DNA of 38,368 bases from Candidatus Adiutrix intracellularis (GCA_001577715.1 LQAA01000152.1:1-38368), one strand, 5' to 3'. Counted from the stretch's first letter, positions 18,502-27,751 are shown. Notes: generated by a model not told the origin, from the sequence alone. A program made the numbers and translations.

Positions 18502-20142
18502 ATGTTGTGTGCTCTGCTCCAGATAAACCCTAAAGTCGGCGATATCGACGGCAACGCAAAACTGCTCCTACAGCAGATTGAAGCAGCAGCCAGATGCGGC
18601 GTTCGTCTGGCTATCAGCCCAGAAATGGCTCTAATCGGCTACCCACCCCGCGATTTACTTCTATATCCCACCCTCGTTGAGCGAGCGGAACAAGCCACTC
18701 TGGAGCTAGCCCAAAAAATTAAACCTCTTAACCTTAGCCTTATTCTAGGTAGCGTTGGTCCCAACCGTTCCGGCCAGGGTAAACCTCTACATAACCAGGC
18801 ACTTTTTATCGACAACGGCCAGATAGTAGCCCGCTACTATAAACGTCTTTTGCCCACTTATGATGTCTTCGATGAAACTAGATATTTTGAACCAGGCGAC
18901 CGCCCTCTAGTCGTTAACTGCGCCGGTTACCGCCTAGCCCTGACTATCTGCGAAGATATTTGGAACGATGGGAACTTTTGGCCCGAGCGTATTTACCAGC
19001 AAGATCCATTAGCCGGGCACCCCCCTTTTGATGTGCTCATAAACCTCTCAGCCTCACCTTTCGCCGTAGGAAAACAAATGCTGCGCCAAAAGATGATTCA
19101 GGCCCTAGCCCGTAAATATTCCGTCCAAGCCCTTTATGTAAACCAGGTCGGTGGCAACGACGAACTAATCTTCGATGGCCGCAGCTTGCACATCACCGCT
19201 ACTGGCCAGGTTAATGCCCGGGCCACTGCCTTTGTCGCTGACCTAAAAATTATAAATTTAGCTGATCCAACTCCGGATTTAGCAGAAGATGATTTTACGC
19301 CTGAAGCCGAAATCTTTAATGCGCTAGTTCTGGGAGTCAGGGATTATTGCTGGAAAACAGAACACAGCTCGGCGCTTCTGGGACTTTCTGGCGGAATTGA
19401 TTCAGCTCTGGTGGCCATAATCGCCTGCGAAGCTTTAGGTCCAAAACGAGTTCACGGCCTTATTATGCCCTCCCCATATTCCAGCGAACACAGCGTAACA
19501 GATGCCCTAGCCCTAGCAGCCAATCTTAAAATGGGAACCAGCATCCTAGCTATTGAACCAGCCATGTTAGCTATGGATAGCATTCTAGCGCCCGCTTTCG
19601 CCGGCCGGGTGGCAGACACGACTGAAGAAAATCTGCAGGCTCGTCTCCGAGGCGGCCTTTTAATGGCCTTTTCCAACAAATTTGGCCCCCTGCTTCTGAG
19701 CACTGGCAATAAATCCGAACTTTCCATTGGTTATTCCACTATTTACGGCGACATGTGCGGGGGACTAACGGTCATCGGTGACCTTTATAAAACTAAAGTC
19801 TTTAAGCTATGCCGCTGGCTGAACCAGACTAAAGGAATTATTCCTAAAAACATTATCCTCAAGCCACCTTCAGCCGAACTACGACCAGACCAGACTGACC
19901 AAGACAGTCTACCGCCCTATGACGAACTGGATGCTATTTTACATCTCATTATAGAAGGCCGAAAAAATGTGGACGCCATTGTTGCAACCGGCCATTCTCC
20001 GGTAATAACGGCTAAAGTCGCCTCTTTGGTAAAGGCCGCTGAATTTAAACGCCACCAAGCAGCCCCAATTTTAAAAACAAGCGCGCTCGCTTTCGGCCTC
20101 GGCTGGAGAATGCCCATTGCCGCGCAAACTGCCTATATTTAA
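18502..20142 (+). CDS. nadE: Glutamine-dependent NAD+ synthetase
   Basis: NadE makes NAD from deamido-NAD, ATP and glutamine in the cytoplasm. The 546-residue protein has an N-terminal nitrilase-type glutaminase domain with the triad Glu41 (SPEMALIGYPPRD), Lys114 (YYKRLLPTYDVF) and Cys150 (LTICEDIW). The C-terminal synthetase domain has the ATP loop SGGIDS at 296-301, plus TGNKSELSIGYSTIYGD and DLYKTKVF. All key residues are present and length matches proteobacterial two-domain NadE. The ATG follows the stop of the nuclease pseudogene by 2 bp, with only a weak AGGA site. No promoter of its own was identified. Confidence 0.97.
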   Translation: MLCALLQINPKVGDIDGNAKLLLQQIEAAARCGVRLAISPEMALIGYPPRDLLLYPTLVERAEQATLELAQKIKPLNLSLILGSVGPNRSGQGKPLHNQALFIDNGQIVARYYKRLLPTYDVFDETRYFEPGDRPLVVNCAGYRLALTICEDIWNDGNFWPERIYQQDPLAGHPPFDVLINLSASPFAVGKQMLRQKMIQALARKYSVQALYVNQVGGNDELIFDGRSLHITATGQVNARATAFVADLKIINLADPTPDLAEDDFTPEAEIFNALVLGVRDYCWKTEHSSALLGLSGGIDSALVAIIACEALGPKRVHGLIMPSPYSSEHSVTDALALAANLKMGTSILAIEPAMLAMDSILAPAFAGRVADTTEENLQARLRGGLLMAFSNKFGPLLLSTGNKSELSIGYSTIYGDMCGGLTVIGDLYKTKVFKLCRWLNQTKGIIPKNIILKPPSAELRPDQTDQDSLPPYDELDAILHLIIEGRKNVDAIVATGHSPVITAKVASLVKAAEFKRHQAAPILKTSALAFGLGWRMPIAAQTAYI

Positions 20143-21734
20143 AAACAATTCGTTAATATTTTACCGCTACACTTCCTAGAAGAACAATAAATTAGAAATG
20201 ACATCCACTAACAGAACCGAATCCACAAAGAGTAGGGCCGCTATGAGCAAGATTAAAATCAAAACAGCCAACAATTTTTTCGGAATCCTCCGCCTTTTTC
20301 AGATGCTTTTCATGTGAGCAGCAACCGGCCGAGCTTATTTTTAAGTGCAGGTTTGATCACGAATTTATACCCGCACTCCTAGAAACAGAAACTTAGTTCC
20401 GTCATCATCGGAAGAATGTCGACCGTAAATTTGCATTTCAGGCAACTTGCTGTCTAAGTCGGGAGGGGTAACCAACCCAGCTAGCGATTGATAGCCTTAG
20501 ACCTAATACTGATCTCCCGCCCCTAGCTGCGAAGGAAAGATTAATTAGGCAGATAACAGCGTCTAGTTATATTGGAGTTAGCTATAAGCCAGAGGTTAAC
20601 AATAAAAGGAGTTCCTAACCCGGAACCTCAGGTACTGACTACGACAGCAGGACATAATACAACAACTGAGACGACAAAAAAGTGGGTTAAAGTTGACCAA
20701 ACTGGAATTTATGGAGGATTAAAGGTAACTGAAGCGTTTTCAAAAAGCACTCTGACAAAATGTTGCTAACAACTTCTGTATTAGGTAGTTTAACCAATAT
20801 AACCACCTTCCATCAGATAAAATTTTTGTCGTGTTCATTCCTAGTTTTAACTTTTACCGTCCTGTCTCCCTTAACGATAATTTAATCTACATTTTATTGT
20901 AACTTATTTTAATTTAAAGTTCCAAGCTTAAAAACTAATAGTCTTTATTTTATTATAACTATCTCTTCAATTTTTGAAATCTAAATAGTAGATCCTTAAA
21001 AAGTATTTTAAAATAAACATAACTCAGGCATCACAGATTATATTGTCATAAAAAATAGTCAAAAGTATTAAGATCACCAGCTGCAAGTAAAGTTTATCTC
21101 CCATATCTATTCCATGAAATTAAAAGTAGCAGCAATCATAAGGACATTAATCTTATTTTCCAATATTTATTCCAAGAAATTTCGAAACATTTGAAAATCT
21201 AATTTAAAGTATCCGCTTTAAATGAGCTAACTCAGATAACGCGCAAGGTACAGTCTATTGAAAGGTTGTCTCCCCACAAAAATATTGAAAAATTGCATGC
21301 CCACTCTTGAATAACTTAATCATCGCTCAATTTCTCAAATTATTTTATAATTAACAACCTACACATTAAACGAATGTTTTCGGCTAAACGTCCTTAGTTA
21401 GAATAGCACTCTTGCAGCTCTCGTTCTAAGAGATTCCATAGTATTTTTATAACTACTTACGTATGAGTATCTCGAGGACTAATTTACTACAACAAATCCT
21501 CTTTGAACAAAACGCTTTACCCTGATTGTGGTGATTATGCTACCATAAATCCCTAAAAGAAAAGAACATTTCAACCGGAGTTTAAGGTAAATCTCGGACT
21601 GTATAATCTAAGTTATACTATAATTAATACAATTAATTAAAAATCAAGTAATTAATATATTTTTAAGGACCGCCCAAATAGGCTAACCTAGGTCCCTTCC
21701 CCTAGAAAAGTAAACTTTTAGCTGAAACTTAAGA
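20143..21734. other. 1.6-kb gene-poor stretch with a possible membrane-peptide fossil
   Basis: No intact gene is visible between the convergent nadE and yycJ genes. On the minus strand at about 20170-20500 there are two short coding-like pieces: LPEMQIYGRHSSDDDGTKF and, after stops, a basic then hydrophobic run beginning KRRRIPKKLLAVLILILLI. They look like the remains of one or two membrane-associated genes, but I do not recognise the family. A 65-codon plus-strand frame at 20572-20769 has no recognisable content. From about 20780 to 21680 the DNA is AT-rich, with stops in every frame and no recognised feature. Confidence 0.4.
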
Positions 21735-22493
21735 TTAAAATTCAAAAACTACGGTTGGTTCCCATTGGCTAGCAGCCACCGGCTCCAAAGCCCCGTCAAG
21801 CGTTTCGCGAGCAACTTTAAGGGCCAGAGCGGGGTTATTGTTGATCTCGGAAAGGTGGGCTAAGATCAGATACCTCATCTCCCGATGATAGAGTTTAGCC
21901 GCAAAAGTAGCGGCTGTTTCATTAACTAGATGGCCGGTGCGGCCCCGAACACGCTGCTTTAAGGGCCAGGGATAGGGGCCGTCCATGAGGAGGCGATAGT
22001 CGTGATTGAATTCTAGAATAAGAGCGGTTAGGGCCTGAAATCTATATTTTATAAGTTCGGTGGGAGTGCCAAGGTCGGTAGCCAATCCCAAACGCCCAGC
22101 CTGACTTTCCATGACAAAGGCCACGGGATCGACAGCGTCGTGAGATAGCCCCAAAGTACGAATTTTCAGAGGACCCAGATTAAGAGTATCGCCAGTAGTA
22201 AATATCTCCCACCGCACCCGGCCAACCAGCGGAGAAGCGGCAGCACAGGTTGCAGCATTAGCCAGAACGGGAATTTTCAGGCGGCGAGCCAGAACTCCAA
22301 GGCCGCTAATATGGTCACGATGCTCGTGACTGACCAAAAGACAGGACAATCGAGAAATATCCAAACCGGCTACCCCAACCCGGCTTAAAAATTCGCGAGC
22401 TGACAGGCCACAATCCACCACCAGAGCCAGATCGCCCTCTTCCACCCAGATGGCATTACCCCGGCTACCACTGGCTAAAAGGCAAAATTTCAC
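21735..22493 (-). CDS. yycJ: YycJ/WalJ-like metallo-beta-lactamase fold hydrolase
   Basis: This 252-residue protein is a compact single-domain metallo-beta-lactamase fold hydrolase. It starts MKFCLLASGSRGNAIWV, the usual YycJ opening, and carries the metal motif SHEHRDHISG (His56, His58, Asp60, His61). LSHDAVDPVAF, the aspartate in LATDLGTP, EFNHD and LAHLSEINN follow. YycJ homologues are linked to 5'-3' exonuclease activity and DNA repair or cell-wall homeostasis in Gram-positive bacteria; the role here is not shown by context. The start is GTG at 22493, with AAGG upstream, 9 bp after dut. Unlike the beta-CASP fossil at 16861 it is fully intact. Confidence 0.9.
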   Translation of the reverse strand: MKFCLLASGSRGNAIWVEEGDLALVVDCGLSAREFLSRVGVAGLDISRLSCLLVSHEHRDHISGLGVLARRLKIPVLANAATCAAASPLVGRVRWEIFTTGDTLNLGPLKIRTLGLSHDAVDPVAFVMESQAGRLGLATDLGTPTELIKYRFQALTALILEFNHDYRLLMDGPYPWPLKQRVRGRTGHLVNETAATFAAKLYHREMRYLILAHLSEINNNPALALKVARETLDGALEPVAASQWEPTVVFEF

Positions 22494-22502
22494 TTAAGAA
22501 CC

Positions 22503-22949
22503 TTAACCTGAGGTGGAGCCGAAGCCAGCCTCGCCCCTAACAGTAACGGATAATTCCGAAACCACAACAACCTGAGGCCGCTCAACCTTATTAATTATAA
22601 GTTGAGCCACCCGATCACCCCGACAGATAGTCAACGGTTCGCGACCGAAATTAATCAAGGGCAGTTGAATTTCGCCCCGGTAGTCCCAATCAATGGTGCC
22701 AGGGGTATTGACCAAAGTCAGACCCGTTTTTAAAGCTAACCCGCTGCGAGGACGCACCTGCCCCTCATAACCCTCAGGCAGGGCCATCGCCCAACCGGTG
22801 GGCACGAGAACTATTTCACCCGGGGCCAAAGTTAGGTTTTCCCTAACCCCGGCAGCTAAATCTAGACCAGCAGCCCCGGCCGTCTGCCAGGCTGGCAAAG
22901 GCAGGTCGGCGTCTTCTTCAGGACGCACTTTTTTAAATTCAAGGCGCAT
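22503..22949 (-). CDS. dut: dUTP diphosphatase
   Basis: Dut hydrolyses dUTP to dUMP, supplying thymidylate synthesis and keeping uracil out of DNA. The 148-residue trimeric-type enzyme shows the five family motifs in order: AGLDLAAG, RPRSGLALK, NTPGTIDWDYRGEIQLPL, RGDRVAQLII and the C-terminal GEAGFGSTSG. The catalytic aspartate lies in TIDWDYRG. Length is typical. The ATG has an AGAGGTGA ribosome site, and a good promoter lies about 42-70 bp upstream. The gene is followed by yycJ with a 9-bp gap, so both are likely on one transcript. Confidence 0.97.
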   Translation of the reverse strand: MRLEFKKVRPEEDADLPLPAWQTAGAAGLDLAAGVRENLTLAPGEIVLVPTGWAMALPEGYEGQVRPRSGLALKTGLTLVNTPGTIDWDYRGEIQLPLINFGREPLTICRGDRVAQLIINKVERPQVVVVSELSVTVRGEAGFGSTSG

Positions 22950-22990
22950 AAGTCACCTCTACAAACTAAGGTTAATATTATATAATAACC

Positions 22991-23019
22991 AATATATAGT
23001 GGATTAAATAATACGTCAA
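22991..23019 (-). promoter_or_regulatory. Sigma70-type promoter of dut-yycJ
   Basis: On the minus strand, TTGACG (23019-23014) and TATATT (22996-22991) are separated by exactly 17 bp and lie in the short intergenic space before dut. The predicted start of transcription is near 22984, which gives a leader of about 35 nt. This is sequence-pattern evidence only. Confidence 0.6.
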
Positions 23020-23139
23020 AATCTGAAACAATGATTCAGAAACTCAACTGACCGCTTTAATTTTAAACTTAATTCTCATGCTTTAGTATACTTATTTAAA
23101 TATAATTCTAATTAACTATTAAATATTAGCAAGTGCTAT

Positions 23140-24275
23140 TAGTGGGTAGGATTTATAGATTAAATCAGCTTAAGGACCTTTTGTTAGAAGGACTGGGTCT
23201 GGGTGATAATGTTGAAAGCAGAAAGTTATTTGTTGGTATTTTACACGTTGCAGCTTACTTAGTCTATATTGAAGTCGATAGTGGTAAGATTGATCAAAAT
23301 ACCGGCGAAAGGAAGAATAAGGAATCCATCCTTCGCCGTCTTCTTTGCCACTTTTTTTTGACACTGCCTGAGTTTTACATTAGTAATATGGAGTCGCAAA
23401 TTTCCTTTTAAACTAATTTCTTCATCGGTAAAAGTTAATTCCCTCCAGGTCTCACACATGTACAATTCAACATAGTAAGCCAACATACACAAAGATAAAT
23501 ACGCCCAAACTCTCGATTCCGTATAATAATAAATTGATCTAATTTTTTCGCTGATGTTTTTCGTTGTACGGAAGACTCATTTCACCTGTGATAATTTTTT
23601 ATAATTACGAACGCAGTCTTCGGCGTTCATTTTTTCCGGCGCAATTAAAGTTCTGATAATATAGATGCCATTAAGAATGACCTCCGCGGCAATGTTTTCA
23701 TCCTATTGAGAGAAGAGGAAACTGTCACCTTCAATTTTAAATTTAAAGTATTTTCCCAATATGGTATTTATCTATGACTCAACCAACGACGAAATCTATA
23801 GTGTTCCACCTCTGTAAGCGTCCGACCTCTACGTAGTTGCGAATTTTATCTAGATTTTTTCAGTGCTACTCAAAAGCTTTTCGCAAGCGTGCCGCGTTTG
23901 TCGGCCAAAAAATAGATATTCCCAATTTACTTTTGGGAGAAACAATATACGCGATCATCATAGCTAAAAATTAAATTTAGCTTGAAACCCAATTTAGAGG
24001 AGATAAATTCTGACAGTCCAAGTTTTTTTCATGATCACTATAACAGCCTAGACATGACCATAGAATTTTAATTAAACGATAGGAAAAAACCGCCGTGACT
24101 AGAATAAAAGATTTTTTGAGGCTACGCTTGATTAAATCAATGGCATCAAGAGTAAGACAGGAAAGACTAATCAGGATTATTTTTTTAACCTTTCCGTTGT
24201 TCAAATATGATTTTCGCAGGATAACAGCCAGGGTAAATTCTATCACTAGATTTATATACATAACCAAATAAACAT
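23140..24275 (-). mobile_element. Decayed IS1634-family transposase
   Basis: The minus strand can be read in pieces as an IS1634-type transposase broken by many stops and frameshifts. From the N terminus, AVILRKSYLNNGKVKKIILI and SCLTLDAIDLIKRSL lie near 24270-24120. VATEK-like text and LDKIRNYVEVGR follow near 23850. Next come LIAPEKMNAEDCVRNYKKL near 23600 and the best-preserved block, LCMLAYYVELYMCETWREL (about 23490-23430). KKVAKKTAKDGF and FNIITQ-like C-terminal pieces end near 23150. The order matches the family and the total length is close to a full transposase with internal deletions. No terminal inverted repeats were recognised. Small frames on either strand inside this span are debris or antisense shadows. 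Confidence 0.8.
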
Positions 24276-24790
24276 ATATTCATTAGAAGCAGTTTTATTT
24301 TTTTGACTTTTCCAATAAGGCTAAGAATTTTGTGCTAATATTACACAATCATAATATTAATTTATTAAAACTAATCATTTACTCCCCATTATGTTAATCG
24401 AGCTTCCACAATACTAATTTAAAATTTTAGTTGGTTAAAAAATTCTAACAAAAAAGTAAGCTATCTTCTTTTTATAAAAAATATAATATTTTAAAACAAA
24501 ATGCTCTTCTAGATACGTTTTTAGTTTCACTTAGTAAGTAAAAAAATCCACTTTTAAAATTTCTATTACAATTATATTATAATAACATAATACCTTGTAT
24601 AAATCAATAGTAAAATATCATCTACATAGATGTAATATTACAAATAAATAGATATTTTAGTAAAAATTTTAGTATTTTATAGAAAATAGCCACCAAAAGT
24701 TTAGTTTAAGACAACAAAAATGTATCTTATTATGAAACTTTTGAAAGTTCTGGATTTAAGGTTGTTTTTTTAATGGCCTCAATGTAGTAG
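24276..24790. other. AT-rich stretch, nothing recognised
   Basis: This is about 500 bp of very AT-rich DNA, with frequent stops in all six frames, between the IS1634 fossil and the next gene fossil. No RNA gene, clear promoter, terminator or repeat unit was identified. Confidence 0.5.
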
Positions 24791-24799
24791 CGAAGCCGA

Positions 24800-25168
24800 C
24801 GCCGCGGAAACCGGTAGCTTGGTAGAAACTTATAGCCACCCCCGTCGATAGTTACCAGAATGAGATAGGGTCGCCCCGGCACTACAGTAACCTATCTAAC
24901 CAGCGACGACCGAACCCATCCTATTTTCGTAACCAACAGTGGTTAGGCGGCTAAACGCGATCCATTACTGTCTATCTGAATACCAACATGCTGTATGACC
25001 TGTATACTACCAACCCGATCAGCATTAACGAAATATCTCTTACCGACATCATCCCAAAAGTCGCTACTAAACTAAGTTTATTTTCATAGACAAAATAACA
25101 GTTTCATCACCCAGCGAAGATGTTACTTTCCTATGCGATTAAACTTGAAGAAACCACCATCTATGCTA
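24800..25168 (+). pseudogene. Possible ExbD/TolR-like biopolymer transport gene fossil
   Basis: GC content rises here and coding-like text appears in two plus-strand frames. One frame reads SDDRTHPIFVTNSG, then after a shift TVYLNTNMLYDLYTTNPISI and NEISLTDIIPKVATKL, then PSEDVTF in another frame and SYAIKLEETTIYAS. The arrangement of a short strand, a 'NxxPISxxxLxxxIxxxA' block, a 'DEDVxF'-like loop and a final amphipathic helix resembles the periplasmic domain of ExbD/TolR. The N-terminal membrane helix cannot be read. At least three internal stops rule out a working gene. The match is from memory of the family and is tentative. The fossil runs directly into repeat copy C. Confidence 0.35.
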
Positions 25169-25400
25169 GTGAAACACATCAAAGATCACTTACGAAAAGA
25201 CCTTGCGACTAATCAACTAACATTAAAGGAATACATTAACTCGTTTATAAATGAGTCGGTAAATAAAGGTAAAAAGGGATAGCCCCTTTAGGGATAAGTC
25301 TGTGAACATGATACACTTAATAAATTATCCAGCACGCCCTAATGCGCTACCGTACCAACCCCTTATATGAGTGAACGGACACCTACTGAGCGGATGATCC
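25169..25400 (+). repeat. Repeat copy C: protein tail plus 3' noncoding segment
   Basis: This is one of three diverged copies of an unrecognised element (the others are near 30719-30965 and 32143-32275, both in reverse orientation). It begins with a coding-like tail containing HLRKDLATNQLTLKEYINSF and then ESVNKGKKG followed by TAG at 25280-25282. It continues with about 115 bp of noncoding DNA that contains TTTAGGGATAAGTCTGTGAA, an AACCCCTTATA block and a weakened version of the terminal hairpin (25380-25396). In the reference copy (A) that hairpin is CACCCGC-TGA-GCGGGTG. The preceding frame in copy A has almost the same tail, so coding tail and noncoding segment belong together. No known family was recognised. 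Confidence 0.65.
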
Positions 25401-25466
25401 TGATTCATTTCTTTATAACATACCACCTCTCCCCCAGCAAGACTATTCCAAAAGCAAAAAATAGAG

Positions 25467-26441
25467 CTACCGAGCGGCCGCTTTTTGCCTAATCCACTCC
25501 AAACGTTCCAGAGCAATAGTGGAAGGTAGGGTGCAATCGGCACCAATTAAAATACCCTTAGAACCAGCTTCAGATATTAACCCAGCCGTAAAAGTTTCGA
25601 TTTCCACCCTGGAACCAACTTCTATCAACGAACCCGGAAAGTTGGCGAAACCACCAATAACGGCCCGGCCACCAAATATTTTCTTGCCTTCGGCCAAACT
25701 GACCTGTTCCACATTGACCGCCCAGTTATAAGCCCGCGCCGAATAATCAGCCCAGCTTTCTAAATAGTTTCTAGCCCCAGCATAGCCGCAGATATGCAGA
25801 ATATTAATGCCACCGACTCTATTGGCCGCCTCTAACACCATCTGGTCGCTGGGTCTTAAGTAACAGCGATACTCTTTATCCGTCAGACGATTAAAATCGG
25901 GGTTCTGCACGCTAAGGTAAATCCCGTCGGCGCCGCCTTCGCGAATAACGCCCTGGGCTAGGGTCGCTAACCCCCCAGCTATCCGAGCCAGGGCAGAGGT
26001 AACCAGAACAGGGTCCATTTTCAGATATTTTACCAGAAACTCTTGGCCAATTAAGAGCCTTAAAGAGGTAGGGGGAGCAAAAATATTATAAAAGTAAAGC
26101 GTATCTTTTTGCAGCGCCACCACTCGCTGCACTAATTCAATCTGCCTTACTAACCAAGGATGATCTTTATCTAGTTCTTTAATCCCGGCCAAGTCCTTTA
26201 GGCATTTCAGAGGACTCTCCACCGGATAACTGAAAAAACCGTCGCTCATTATTTTGACCAGATCCGGTCGAGCTCTTTCAATAAAATTTTTATGCCCAGC
26301 CACATTCCGCTCCAACAAGCCGGGGGTTTTAAGTCCATCACCCATTTCCTCTTCCGCTAAGAAATGAAACCAAAACCCCACCGGAACCCGCTCCACCTCC
26401 TGATTATCAAAAGCCCTTAAAACTAATTCTCTATTAGACAT
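25467..26441 (-). CDS. Uroporphyrinogen decarboxylase-family protein, MtaA/CmuA-like
   Basis: The 324-residue protein begins MSNRELVLRAFDNQEVERVP and has the (beta/alpha)8 UroD-family layout. It lacks the RDPxxA-type N terminus and substrate motifs of true HemE. It carries His216-x-Cys218 (LHICGY) and Cys303 (GADCTLPS), matching the H-x-C-Xn-C zinc site of MtaA/MtbA/CmuA methyltransferases that move methyl groups between corrinoid proteins and thiols such as coenzyme M or tetrahydrofolate. The sequence therefore favours a zinc methyltransferase-like role over haem synthesis. No corrinoid protein gene is nearby, so the substrate is unknown. It starts at ATG 26441 behind GAGAGG, 28 bp after the HAD gene, and is last in the thiE operon. 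Confidence 0.75.
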   Translation of the reverse strand: MSNRELVLRAFDNQEVERVPVGFWFHFLAEEEMGDGLKTPGLLERNVAGHKNFIERARPDLVKIMSDGFFSYPVESPLKCLKDLAGIKELDKDHPWLVRQIELVQRVVALQKDTLYFYNIFAPPTSLRLLIGQEFLVKYLKMDPVLVTSALARIAGGLATLAQGVIREGGADGIYLSVQNPDFNRLTDKEYRCYLRPSDQMVLEAANRVGGINILHICGYAGARNYLESWADYSARAYNWAVNVEQVSLAEGKKIFGGRAVIGGFANFPGSLIEVGSRVEIETFTAGLISEAGSKGILIGADCTLPSTIALERLEWIRQKAAAR

Positions 26442-26469
26442 AGACCCTCTCTTGAAAACCGTTGATTTT

Positions 26470-27129
26470 TTAAACCAACTGGATCAATAAATCACGCCAG
26501 GTCTGAACCACCAGATCAGCCTCATTTTTCAGAATCTCCCATTCCACAGCGCCGGAAGGGTCGTAGACGGCCGCCAAACCCATCCCGGCCGCCCGAACAC
26601 CCAAGCCCGCAGCTCGTAAATCTTCAAAAACTAGGCAGGTCTCTGGAAGAAGACCCAACCGTCCGGCGCAGAGCCGCCAGATATCCGGGTTAGTTTTATC
26701 CCAGTTCACCTCGCTCAAGTAGACGATCTGAGCAAAATATTCCCTGAGACCATAACGACGCAACACAGCCTCGCAAGCGGCAGGAAAAGAAGAGGTCACA
26801 ATAGCGAGTTTAAGACCCCGTTCGGCTAAAAAACGGATACATTCTACCGCACCATCTTTTAACAACACCGTCTCTTCATAACTTCGCCGGACTAACTCTT
26901 CCCACTCGAGCAATACTTGTTCGATAGTCAGATTCAGGGCCAACCGAATGATTATATACCTAGCCGACTGGGGTAAAGTCATAAGCTCAATATCCCGCTC
27001 TAAGTTGGCCGGCGGCGATAGACCTTTTTTCAACAACCAGTCCCGGCCGAGCCGCTCCCAAACGGGCATAGAATCGGTTAAAGTGCCATCCAGGTCAAAA
27101 ATCGCTGCCTGATACTCTTCAAAAATCAC
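26470..27129 (-). CDS. HAD-superfamily phosphatase next to thiE
   Basis: The 219-residue protein has the HAD motifs in order: motif I FDLDGTLTDS (nucleophile Asp12, Asp14), motif II VTSS, the lysine in WDKTNPD and motif III FEDLRAAGLG. A helical cap sits between motifs I and II, giving subfamily IA, like phosphoglycolate phosphatase or beta-phosphoglucomutase. It begins at GTG 27129, overlapping the thiE stop by 11 bp, which implies coupled translation. The tight link to thiE makes a phosphatase acting on a thiamin intermediate such as thiamin phosphate an attractive idea, but the substrate cannot be read from the sequence. Confidence 0.85.
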   Translation of the reverse strand: MIFEEYQAAIFDLDGTLTDSMPVWERLGRDWLLKKGLSPPANLERDIELMTLPQSARYIIIRLALNLTIEQVLLEWEELVRRSYEETVLLKDGAVECIRFLAERGLKLAIVTSSFPAACEAVLRRYGLREYFAQIVYLSEVNWDKTNPDIWRLCAGRLGLLPETCLVFEDLRAAGLGVRAAGMGLAAVYDPSGAVEWEILKNEADLVVQTWRDLLIQLV

Positions 27130-27751
27130 GAACGGCCTGACTTAGCGCCTCAGCAGCGGCTTTAATATCAGGCTGGGATAAAATAGCGGAAATAACCGCC
27201 ACACCAGCCGCACCCGCCCGCCTCATCTGAGCGGCGTTCAGAACATTCACTCCGCCGATGCCAACGACCGGGATAGTAACAGCCCCACATATTTCCTGCA
27301 ATCGCTCCAACCCGATGGCCTCGCCGGCATCGGATTTACTTCCGGTAGGAAAGACCGCCCCCACGCCGAGGTAATCAGCTCCATCTCTCTGGGCGACCCG
27401 AGCTTCCTCCACCGTACCAACGGAAACACCGATAAACATATCCCGGCCAACAATTTCACGGGCTATCGAAAGCGGGAGGTCGGTCTGGCCGAGATGCAGA
27501 CCCTCGGCTCGAACAGCTAAAGCAATATCCACGCGATCATTAACAACTAGCGGCAAACCAAGGCAGCGGGTAAGAACCCGCAATTCCAGAGCCAGCTTAT
27601 AAAATTCACGGCTCACAACTTCTTTTTCCCTTATCTGAACCATAGTAACACCTCCAGCCGCCGCCACCGCCACCGCCTCAAGGAGGGAGCGACCTGCAGA
27701 TAGAGCGCGGTCGGTGCAAAGATAGAGAAGAAGGCTATTCCGATTTAACAT
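27119..27751 (-). CDS. thiE: Thiamine-phosphate synthase
   Basis: ThiE joins HMP pyrophosphate to thiazole phosphate, forming thiamin monophosphate. The 210-residue TIM-barrel protein shows LCTDRAL, GVTMVQIREKE, the VNDRVDIAL motif, EGLHLGQTDLP, GVSVGTVEEA, YLGVGAVFPTGSKSDAG and IPVVGIGGVN, all family signatures for pyrophosphate and thiazole phosphate binding. The frame extends to a TTG at 27823. The ATG at 27751 has a GGAGGAAGGG ribosome site and gives the usual length of about 210 residues, so it is preferred. No THI-box or TPP-riboswitch-like leader was seen upstream. ThiC, ThiD and ThiG are not in this window. Confidence 0.95.
   Translation of the reverse strand: MLNRNSLLLYLCTDRALSAGRSLLEAVAVAAAGGVTMVQIREKEVVSREFYKLALELRVLTRCLGLPLVVNDRVDIALAVRAEGLHLGQTDLPLSIAREIVGRDMFIGVSVGTVEEARVAQRDGADYLGVGAVFPTGSKSDAGEAIGLERLQEICGAVTIPVVGIGGVNVLNAAQMRRAGAAGVAVISAILSQPDIKAAAEALSQAVRDF

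Noticed and set aside
20572-20769. Small plus-strand gene of 65 codons
   Set aside because: No recognisable ribosome site or domain, and the composition resembles surrounding noncoding DNA.
23133-23411. 92-codon plus-strand frame
   Set aside because: It is antisense to the C-terminal end of the IS1634 transposase fossil, which explains the sequence better.
23977-24267. Intact 96-residue membrane protein on the minus strand
   Set aside because: Its text (KVKKIILISLSCLTLDAID) is the N terminus of the IS1634 transposase, so the frame is transposon debris.
25467-26441. Annotation as hemE
   Set aside because: The N-terminal RDP-type motif and substrate residues of HemE are missing, and the H-x-C...C zinc motif points to MtaA-like proteins.
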